DNA from: Janibacter limosus NBRC 16128
Lineage (GTDB): Bacteria; Actinomycetota; Actinomycetes; Actinomycetales; Dermatophilaceae
NCBI RefSeq assembly: GCF_001570985.1
Contig: NZ_BCSS01000013.1
Coordinates: forward strand, 1 to 64,000
Length of the DNA stretch: 64,000 nucleotides
Reading direction: 5' to 3'
Shown here piece after piece: positions 57,713 through 64,000 of this stretch. How positions within the stretch are numbered: the first letter of the stretch is position 1; every line of letters begins with the position of its first letter. A program made the translations under genes and the position numbers. The notes below the pieces were generated by a model. That model did not search any database. It saw nothing but the letters and a program-made list of their open reading frames with translations, and was not told the DNA's origin.

Positions 57713-59473
57713 GTGACGGTCATCGAGGCAGTGCAGGTGGGGCAGGAGCCGGTCGAGAGAGGCGCTGACGCGAGCCAGGTGCCGGTAGCACGCGTCCTGG
57801 CTCAAGTGCTGGGAGCCGTGGGACGCGCGAGGGATCGAGCACTCAGCTCGGCGTCCTCCATGGACGACGCCGAGCTCGAGTCGACCTTGAGCGCCACGGA
57901 GGCGGCCCGCCGAGCCGTCGACGCGATGGAGCTGACGCTCGTCGCCGAGCTCAACCGCCACGGCGAGCGAAGGGGGTCGGACGGCCTCTACCGCGACGTG
58001 CGGCTGGCGGTGGACCAGGTCGCGGAGATGGCGCCAGATGCACTGGCCCTGGCCATCGGGGTGGCGCCGGCCGAGGCGGACCGGCGCTGCCGCCTCGCTG
58101 CCCGATCGGCCACCGACCTGGCCGACCTCACGGACCTGCTCGCGCAGGGCCGGGTCAGTCGACGCGCGCTGGAGATGGTCCACCGGCACACCCGGGACAC
58201 GACTGCGGAGACGACGCGGGCGCTCGTCGACCACCTGCTCGGGGCCAAGCGGGGCCAGCCCGAGTCGATCCGGATCACCGAGATGGAGCCCCACGAGATC
58301 GCCAAGGCCTGCCGGCGGCTGCTCACCCGGCTGGACCCCGACCTGATGCAGGCCCGCGCGGACGCCAACCGCGCCACCCGGCTCGACGTCCGCACGGAGC
58401 CCGGCCCCGTGGGCACGAGCTACCTGACCGCGACGCTGCCGAGCGAGATCTGCGCAGCGATCAAGGCGGCCGTCGACGCGGCGGGCGGGCTCCGCCTCGA
58501 GGAGGACCCGTCGATGCCGATCGGCACCGCGAGGGCACTCGGTCTGGCCGACCTCGTGCTGCGCGGGGTCGACGTCGAGGCCCAGGTGCGCCTGGGCATC
58601 CCGGTCATCGCCTCCGCGGTCTCACGGCTGACCTTCGCGCCAGTGCCATCACGATGCGGAGGCTGCCGGGGCAGGTCCGCGGGACCGCGCGACATGACCG
58701 ACGCCGAGGTCCGCGAGCTGCTCGCCGACGACGTCGAGTACGAGCGGGCGACCACGGAGACGGTGCGCATCGTCACCGGCTCCGGCGCCGACGAGGTCGA
58801 GGTGCTCTCCGAGGAGTGGATGGCGGACGTCTCCACCCAGGTCCGCGTGGGCGCGACGGACGACGCCCCGTGGGTGTCGGGGACGACCATCCCCGGTGTC
58901 GGGTTCGTCCCACCGGACGTCGTGGCGGCCCTCGTGGCCAGGCTCGACACCAAGGTCGCCCGCGCCCTGATCGACGCGCGGACCGGCACCCTGCTCGAGA
59001 CCTCCACACCGCGCTACGCGATCCCCAAGGCGCAGCGTGAGTTCGTCGCCGCTCGTGACGCGACCTGCCGCATGTGGGGCTGCGAGCGCCCGGTGCACTC
59101 GACCCGGCTCGGCTGGGCCGCCGACGTCGACCACGCCACACCGTGGCCCGAGGGCGAGACGACACCCGGCAACCTGTCGGCCCTGTGCCGCCACCACCAC
59201 CGGGTGAAGCACTCGCCACGATGGACCCACCGGCTCGACGCCGACGGGTCGACCGAGTGGATCACGCCGGGCGGCGTGCACGCCTTCACCTTCCCGGTGC
59301 ACGCGGTCGATGCAGACGACGAGGACGAGGAGGGGGCTTCGTCCCCGTCCACGGGGACCAACGAAGGACCGGGAGCCGGCGAGGGTCCGGAGGGCGGGAC
59401 CACGACAGCCGCTTCGTCCCCGTCCACGGGGACCAGGCCCCCAGCCACCTTCATCGGCCCGATCCCCTTCTGA
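57713..59473 (+). CDS. DUF222 / HNH endonuclease-domain protein (13E12 type)
   Basis: 586 residues. N-terminal DUF222 domain (about 30-330) and a C-terminal HNH domain: CRMWGCERP, DVDHATPW, NLSALCRHHHRVKH, with the metal and catalytic His residues in place. Such proteins occur in many copies in actinobacterial genomes (the 13E12 repeat family); role unknown. AAGGGGG lies 6 nt before the GTG at 57713. The Ser/Gly-rich tail contains a repeated ASSPSTGT. Confidence 0.83.
   Translation: MTVIEAVQVGQEPVERGADASQVPVARVLAQVLGAVGRARDRALSSASSMDDAELESTLSATEAARRAVDAMELTLVAELNRHGERRGSDGLYRDVRLAVDQVAEMAPDALALAIGVAPAEADRRCRLAARSATDLADLTDLLAQGRVSRRALEMVHRHTRDTTAETTRALVDHLLGAKRGQPESIRITEMEPHEIAKACRRLLTRLDPDLMQARADANRATRLDVRTEPGPVGTSYLTATLPSEICAAIKAAVDAAGGLRLEEDPSMPIGTARALGLADLVLRGVDVEAQVRLGIPVIASAVSRLTFAPVPSRCGGCRGRSAGPRDMTDAEVRELLADDVEYERATTETVRIVTGSGADEVEVLSEEWMADVSTQVRVGATDDAPWVSGTTIPGVGFVPPDVVAALVARLDTKVARALIDARTGTLLETSTPRYAIPKAQREFVAARDATCRMWGCERPVHSTRLGWAADVDHATPWPEGETTPGNLSALCRHHHRVKHSPRWTHRLDADGSTEWITPGGVHAFTFPVHAVDADDEDEEGASSPSTGTNEGPGAGEGPEGGTTTAASSPSTGTRPPATFIGPIPF
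59336..59435 (+). repeat. 25-bp direct repeat, each copy holding an 18-bp palindrome
   Basis: Identical 25-bp units at 59336-59360 and 59411-59435, starting GCTTCGTCCCCG. Each contains GTCCCCGT-CC-ACGGGGAC, an 8-bp-arm inverted repeat. They encode ASSPSTGT twice in the tail of the HNH protein. Confidence 0.8.
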
Positions 59474-59528
59474 CCGGCAGCATCCCAGGGTCCCCGGCGT
59501 TGTCGGTGATCACTGCTTGGCTGTGGTC

Positions 59529-60737
59529 ATGGACATCACGAGCCTGCTCATCGGACTCCTGGTCGGCGCCGTCATCGCGGGTCTGGTCGCCTGGCTGGCG
59601 GGACGCGCTGACGTCGCCGGTCTGCGCGCCGAGCGCGACGGCCTGCGCGAGCGGCTCGACGACCACGAGGTCGCGGCCGAGGACGACGACCGGACCGCCG
59701 CCGCGCTCGTGCCCCTCGGCGAGACCCTGCGCCGGGTCTCGGCCAAGGTGGAGCAGCTCGAGCGCGACCGGGTGAGCCAGTACGCGTCGGTGCGTGACGC
59801 CCTGGGCCGCGTGGAGGACTCCACGACCCGTGTGGGGCGCGAGGCGTCATCGCTGGCCTCGTCCCTGCGCATCTCCTCCGTGCGCGGCGCCTGGGGCGAG
59901 GTGCAGCTGCGCCGAGTGCTCGAGGTGTCGGGCATGCTCGCCCGCTGCGACTTCGACGAGCAGGCACGTGGTGAGGCCTCCACCGGACGCGACGTGCGCC
60001 CCGACGTCGTCGTCCACCTGCCCGGCGGCAAGCACCTGGTCATCGACGCCAAGGCACCGATGAGTCACTGGCTGCAGGCCCAGGCCGAGGAGATCGACCC
60101 GTCCGAGCACGACCGTCTGCTCGAGGCGCACGCTGCCTCCCTTCGCTCGCACGTGACGACGTTGGCGGGCAAGGCCTACTGGACCGCCTTCGACCCCTCC
60201 CCCGAGATGGTCGTGTGCTTCGTCCCGTCCGACGCGACGCTGGCGTCCGCCCTCTCCCGCGCGCCCGGGCTGCACGAGGAGGCGATGGCCGAGCGGGTCG
60301 TGATCGCCTCCCCCGGCACCTTGCTCGCGCTCCTGCGCACCGTGGCCTACGCCTGGCAGCAGGAGTCCGTGACCCGCGACGCCCAGGAGCTGCTCACCAT
60401 CGGGCGCGAGCTCTACGAGCGGTTGGGGACGCTCGGCGAGCACGCCACCCGGATGGGCCGCTCGCTGCAGCGCTCCGTCGAGGACTACAACCGGCTCGTC
60501 GGCTCGCTCGAGTCCCGTGTGCTCGTCAGTGCCCGACGGATGAGCGAGATCGGGATCAGCCCCGACGAGCTGGAGGAGGTGGCGCCCGTGACGACCGCTC
60601 CCCGGCCGCTCACCGCGCCCGAGCTGCTCGACGCCGTCGCGGTCGACCACGCACGGCCCGAGCTCGATCTCGGGCTGACGCGTCAGCCCCATCAGGAGCA
60701 GGATGGGCGGCGTCCCCGACGCGAGGAGGCGTCATGA
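59529..60737 (+). CDS. rmuC: RmuC-family DNA recombination/stability protein
   Basis: 402 residues. N-terminal membrane helix (LLIGLLVGAVIAGLVAWL), a coiled-coil region, and the RmuC domain with RGAWGEVQLRRVLEVSGM, RPDVVVHLPGGKHLVIDAKA, nuclease-like D-ExK elements and YAWQQESVTRDAQEL. RmuC limits inversion rearrangements in E. coli. Its stop overlaps the start of the downstream DinB-like gene (ATGA). Confidence 0.9.
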   Translation: MDITSLLIGLLVGAVIAGLVAWLAGRADVAGLRAERDGLRERLDDHEVAAEDDDRTAAALVPLGETLRRVSAKVEQLERDRVSQYASVRDALGRVEDSTTRVGREASSLASSLRISSVRGAWGEVQLRRVLEVSGMLARCDFDEQARGEASTGRDVRPDVVVHLPGGKHLVIDAKAPMSHWLQAQAEEIDPSEHDRLLEAHAASLRSHVTTLAGKAYWTAFDPSPEMVVCFVPSDATLASALSRAPGLHEEAMAERVVIASPGTLLALLRTVAYAWQQESVTRDAQELLTIGRELYERLGTLGEHATRMGRSLQRSVEDYNRLVGSLESRVLVSARRMSEIGISPDELEEVAPVTTAPRPLTAPELLDAVAVDHARPELDLGLTRQPHQEQDGRRPRREEAS

Positions 60738-61315
60738 GTTCCACGCACTCGAGCTGGCAGCCGCCGCCATGGGAGCCGCCCCTGGCCGGTACCGATGCCG
60801 AGCAGATCGTGGCGGCGCTCGACCGGCAGCGCGCCACCTTCCGGTGGAAGACGGACGGCCTCGACGCGGCGGGCCTGGGGTCGCGTGTCGGCGCCTCACG
60901 GCTGACGCTCGGCGGTCTGCTCATGCACCTCGCCCTGGTCGAGGACTACTATTCCAGCACCCGCTTGTCCGGCACGCCGCTCGACCCCCGCTGGGACGAG
61001 GTCGTCGCCGACGAGGACTCCGACTTCGCCCCGAGGGAGTCGCCCGAGCAGCTCTACGCGCTCTACGACGAGGTGATCGTCGCTGCCCGACGTCGCTACG
61101 AGACCGCCCTCGCCGACGGCGGTCTCGACCAGTCGGTGCACATGGGCATCCCCGAGGTGGGGCACGCCAACCTGCGGCGGCTGCTGCTCGACCTCCTCGA
61201 GGAGTACGGCCGGCACACCGGCCACGCCGACCTGCTGCGTGAGTCCGTCGACGGGCGCGTGGGCGAGGACCCCGACGAGGAGTGGGTCACCCCTTGGGCG
61301 TCACGCGCCCCGTAG
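60734..61315 (+). CDS. DinB/DUF664 family protein
   Basis: 193 residues. LTLGGLLMHLALVEDYYSST with the conserved His, and LLEEYGRHTGHADLLRESVD with the second His pair, typical of DUF664/mycothiol-dependent transferase folds. It is the intact counterpart of the broken gene at 57.0-57.6 kb. ATG at 60734 has GAGGAGG upstream and overlaps rmuC. Ends convergent with, and overlapping by 15 nt, the FAD monooxygenase gene. Confidence 0.85.
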   Translation: MSSTHSSWQPPPWEPPLAGTDAEQIVAALDRQRATFRWKTDGLDAAGLGSRVGASRLTLGGLLMHLALVEDYYSSTRLSGTPLDPRWDEVVADEDSDFAPRESPEQLYALYDEVIVAARRRYETALADGGLDQSVHMGIPEVGHANLRRLLLDLLEEYGRHTGHADLLRESVDGRVGEDPDEEWVTPWASRAP

Positions 61316-62527
61316 GGCATCGAGCGACGGCGATGCCCCGACGGTCTCCCACAGGTCCATCGTCCCGAGCAGCGACGGGGTGGCCAGCGCCACGCCGCTC
61401 AGCAGGTACTGCCGGGTCTTGGCCGGGTCAGCGGCCGCCTCGCGGAAGGCATCGAGCCGCTCCTGCGTCGGCTCGAAGACCATCCGCTTCGCCTGGCTGG
61501 AGATGGGGGTGGTGTAGTCCCAGAAGACGCGCTTGCGCTCCTCGGCATACCGATCCAGCAGCACGTCATCCGCGTGGTCGAGCACCACGGCACCCAGCGC
61601 CTCGGCCAGGGCGAAGGCGTCGAACATCCCTCCGACGAGACCGAAACCGCGCGTCGGGTTCGTGACGTGCGCGGCATCGCCAGCCAGGAGGGCCCGGCCG
61701 ACCCGATAGGTCTGCGCCGAGCGCTGGTGCATCCGGTAGTGGCGCCACAGGAGCATCTTGTGGTCGAAGTCCTCCTCGGGCAGCACGGCGCGGAAGTGGG
61801 CGGCGATGCGCTCCTCGATCCCTTCCTCCGGCAGGTCGAGGGGCTCGGCGAAGGTGTGCCGCCACAGTCCGTCCTGCGTGATCTTGTGGATCACCGCGCC
61901 GTGCTCGGCGTCGACGAGGTACCCGGACACGAAGTGGTCGTCGTAGCCGCCGCGGCAGTTCGTCGCCACGAACCGCTCGTCCCAGGTCATGCCTTCGAAC
62001 CCGAGGCCGAGCTCGCGGCGCACCACACTGCGACCGCCGTCGGCGCCGACGAGCCATCCGCACCGCAGGTCATGGGCTCCGTCGGCCGTCTCCACGTGCA
62101 CGGTGACCCCGGACCCGTCCTGGTCGAGGCCGGTGACCCGGTGGCCCCACCGGATCGTCGCGTTGGGGAGCCTCTCGAGGTGCTCCTTGACCACGCCACC
62201 CAGCGCGTCCTGACCCAGGATGAGGCTGTAGGGGTGGCGCACGTCGTCCTTGAGCAGCCCGATGTCCATGGAGATGCGCTCGCCCGTCGCGTGGATCTGC
62301 GCGCTCCAGTCGTGGTTGAGCCAACCGATCGCCATGGCGTCGTCGAGGACACCCAGCCGCTCGAGCCCGGCCAGCACCGCCCAGTGGTAGGTCATGCCCC
62401 TCGGCTCGTCGAGGATGTCGTCGGCCCCGTCCAGCAGGGTCACCTCGACCCCCCGTTGGGCCAGCCCGAGAGCGGTGATGAGGCCCACCGGCCCCGCTCC
62501 CACGATGATGACGCCGTTGTCGCTCAT
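61301..62527 (-). CDS. Class A FAD-dependent monooxygenase
   Basis: 408 residues. Dinucleotide-binding VIIVGAGPVGLITALGLAQR, the DG-type motif VGADGGRSVVRRELGL and FAD-ribityl motif LLAGDAAHVTNP place it in the phenol/p-hydroxybenzoate hydroxylase group. Probably hydroxylates an aromatic compound; substrate unknown. AAGGAG precedes the ATG. Divergent from a MaoC gene. Confidence 0.87.
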   Translation of the reverse strand: MSDNGVIIVGAGPVGLITALGLAQRGVEVTLLDGADDILDEPRGMTYHWAVLAGLERLGVLDDAMAIGWLNHDWSAQIHATGERISMDIGLLKDDVRHPYSLILGQDALGGVVKEHLERLPNATIRWGHRVTGLDQDGSGVTVHVETADGAHDLRCGWLVGADGGRSVVRRELGLGFEGMTWDERFVATNCRGGYDDHFVSGYLVDAEHGAVIHKITQDGLWRHTFAEPLDLPEEGIEERIAAHFRAVLPEEDFDHKMLLWRHYRMHQRSAQTYRVGRALLAGDAAHVTNPTRGFGLVGGMFDAFALAEALGAVVLDHADDVLLDRYAEERKRVFWDYTTPISSQAKRMVFEPTQERLDAFREAAADPAKTRQYLLSGVALATPSLLGTMDLWETVGASPSLDALRGA

Positions 62528-62658
62528 GTCGAATCTCCTTGGTGCGCGCCGTCGCGCTGAGGGGTCTTTCCCCGGATCGTGCGATGGACGGGCGCCGGGC
62601 GCCCAGTCGCCTTTCCGCCCGCTGGAACCCCGCCCGTTGCACTCCCCCGCACCGCCGC

Positions 62659-62664
62659 GATGAT
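62659..62664 (+). promoter_or_regulatory. -10 box, leaderless start of the MaoC gene
   Basis: GATGAT, 6 nt, ATG at 62671. No ribosome binding site is visible. Confidence 0.4.
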
Positions 62665-62670
62665 GGGCCC

Positions 62671-63141
62671 ATGAGCACCGTGATGGGATCCCCCGCCGAC
62701 TGGTACTTCGAGGACTTCGCCGAGGGTCAGGTCTTCCGCACCCAGGGCCGCACCGTCACCGAGTCGGACATCGCCAGCTTCGCCGGGTGGAGCTGGGACA
62801 CCAACCCGGTGCACACCGACGCGGTCACCACGGCCCGAGGGCGGTTCGGCGAGCCGATCGCCCACGGCGTCCTGGGCCTCTCCGTCGCGATGGGTCTGCT
62901 CTCCCGACTGGGCATCTTCGAGGCCTGCTCGATCGCCCTGCTCGGCATCGACGGCTGGCGGTTCGAGGCTCCCGTCGTCGTCGGCGACACGGTCAGGTGC
63001 ACCGTCACGATCACCGGGGCCCGGGCCACGAGCAAGGGCGACGCCGGCATCCTCGAGCGTGAGCTCGTGCTCACCAACCAGGACGACGTGGTCGTCCAGC
63101 GCGGCAGCATCGGCCTGATGGTCGCGCGCCGCCCCGCCTGA
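62671..63141 (+). CDS. MaoC-family hot-dog fold dehydratase
   Basis: 156 residues. Hydratase-2 motif region FAGWSWDTNPVHTD with the Asp/His pair, GEPIAHGVLGLSVAMGLLSR, and RFEAPVVVGDTVRCTV. It would hydrate an enoyl-thioester. Probable role in fatty- or aromatic-acid breakdown. Convergent with the hydrolase gene, 4 nt apart. Confidence 0.87.
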   Translation: MSTVMGSPADWYFEDFAEGQVFRTQGRTVTESDIASFAGWSWDTNPVHTDAVTTARGRFGEPIAHGVLGLSVAMGLLSRLGIFEACSIALLGIDGWRFEAPVVVGDTVRCTVTITGARATSKGDAGILERELVLTNQDDVVVQRGSIGLMVARRPA

Positions 63142-63145
63142 CCGG

Positions 63146-63985
63146 TCAGCCCTCCGCCGCCGCCAGGTGTGGCCGCACCCACGCGAGGACGTCCTGCGGA
63201 CGCTCCTCGACGAGGAAGTGCCCGGCTTCCACGCTGCCCCCGGTGACGCGCGGGAGCAGCGCCCGCCACACCTCCAGCGGGTCGTCGCCGGTGGCCAGCA
63301 CCCCCTTCGATCCCCAGAGCACCAGCGCCGGCAGGTCCACCGACCGGCCACGGTCGAGCAGGTCGTGCTCCCGGTCCGTCGTCGCCCCGGCGGCGTAGTC
63401 GCGGCACCACGCGTCCACGACCGAAGGGAGCGCCGCCGCCTCCTCGTACGCCGCGTGCGCCCGCGGGTCGAAGATCTCGAGCGGGCCCGACAGGCCGGTG
63501 AGGGAGTCGTGCAGGAAGGCCACCGGGTCCGCGCCGATCAGTCGTTGTGGCAGGCCACCCCCCTTCGCCAGGAAGGCCCAGTGGTAGTAGCTCAGCGCCA
63601 ACGCGGCATCCATGCGCGCCCACACCTCGAGGGTCGGCAGGATGTCGAGGAGCGCGATCGAGCGCACCAGCCCCGGGTGGTCGAGCACGAGCCGGTGGGC
63701 CGCCCGCGCACCCCGGTCGTGCGCGACCACGTGGAAGCCGTCGTGCCCCAGGTGACGCATGACCGACACCTGGTCCCGGGCCATCGCCCGGAAGGTGAGG
63801 TCTCCATCGAGCACCCGCGACGCGCCGTACCCGCGTAGGTCGGGCACCACGACCGTGTGGTCGGCCATGAGCCCCGGGAGGACCCTGTGCCACATCGCCC
63901 CGGTCTGCGGGTAGCCGTGCAGGAGCAGCAGCGCCGGCCCCGATCCCCCGACGCGTGCGTGGATCAGCGCACCGTCGACAGGCAC
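63146..63985 (-). CDS. Fluoroacetate dehalogenase-like alpha/beta hydrolase (open at window edge)
   Basis: At least 279 residues; the frame is open to base 64000, so the true start may lie outside. Motifs LLLLHGYPQTGAMWHRV and VPDLRGYGAS. Nucleophile Asp in VVAHDRGARAAHR (D90 by this start) with Arg91 and Arg94; second Asp in LLDILPT (D114); His-Trp in SYYHWAFL (135-136); Tyr in CRDYAAG (197); His in EAGHFLVEERP (256). All match the active site of fluoroacetate dehalogenase. Other haloacid or ester substrates are possible. Confidence 0.75.
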   Translation of the reverse strand: MPVDGALIHARVGGSGPALLLLHGYPQTGAMWHRVLPGLMADHTVVVPDLRGYGASRVLDGDLTFRAMARDQVSVMRHLGHDGFHVVAHDRGARAAHRLVLDHPGLVRSIALLDILPTLEVWARMDAALALSYYHWAFLAKGGGLPQRLIGADPVAFLHDSLTGLSGPLEIFDPRAHAAYEEAAALPSVVDAWCRDYAAGATTDREHDLLDRGRSVDLPALVLWGSKGVLATGDDPLEVWRALLPRVTGGSVEAGHFLVEERPQDVLAWVRPHLAAAEG

Positions 63986-64000
63986 CTCGACCCGGGTGAG

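Overview
The window is one contiguous piece of a very GC-rich chromosome. It has mostly housekeeping gene content with short intergenic gaps. Mycothiol synthesis (mshB), an LpqW-type lipoprotein next to typA, a DUF3117 protein, a 13E12/DUF222-HNH protein and a sigE-htrA-tatB cluster all point to an actinobacterium. The absence of mycolic-acid genes and the general gene set fit the order Micrococcales, perhaps Intrasporangiaceae, but the genus is a guess. I saw no rRNA, tRNA, CRISPR array, phage or insertion sequence.

Layout. 0-6 kb: MgtE_N/CBS protein, DUF1003 protein and mrp face tatB-htrA-sigE, with an O-methyltransferase beyond; this order matches Mycobacterium tuberculosis Rv1220c-Rv1232c, except that the anti-sigma gene rseA is missing. 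6-16 kb: DUF3117, a dapE-LOG-DivIVA-PIG-V operon, divergent dapD plus a lysozyme-like membrane protein, gltA, dapC, fdxA and a divergent GNAT gene. Three lysine/diaminopimelate genes lie here. 16-23 kb: operon typA-lpqW-mshB-flavin reductase-VanW. 23-36 kb: two complete five-gene peptide ABC transporters face each other and share one terminator; each has strong hairpins between the binding-protein gene and the first permease gene. 36-42 kb: malQ, pirin, hydrolase, universal stress protein, dCMP deaminase, MFS exporter. 42-48 kb: a TPP-riboswitch-controlled operon thiC-MFS-thiM-thiE, with thiD divergent. 48-57 kb: small-enzyme genes, a cysteine-synthase-fold / carboxyethylornithine-synthase-like / GGCT-like trio, ychF, NUDIX, and three broken genes (phnA/yjdM-like, ABC ATPase, DinB). 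57-64 kb: DUF222-HNH, rmuC, DinB, an FAD monooxygenase, MaoC and a fluoroacetate-dehalogenase-like hydrolase open to the window edge.

Genome-style signals. Many genes start 6-8 nt downstream of a TANNNT-like -10 hexamer with no room for a ribosome binding site, so leaderless mRNA looks common; I used this to choose several starts. A second signal, the 9-mer CGAAGGGGG, is strongly over-represented in both orientations, in genes and between them, and sometimes forces rare codons. No single locus is clearly a new defence or mobile system. The best leads are this 9-mer, the thiamine-operon transporter, the 51-54 kb trio, the dehalogenase-like hydrolase and the missing anti-sigma factor.
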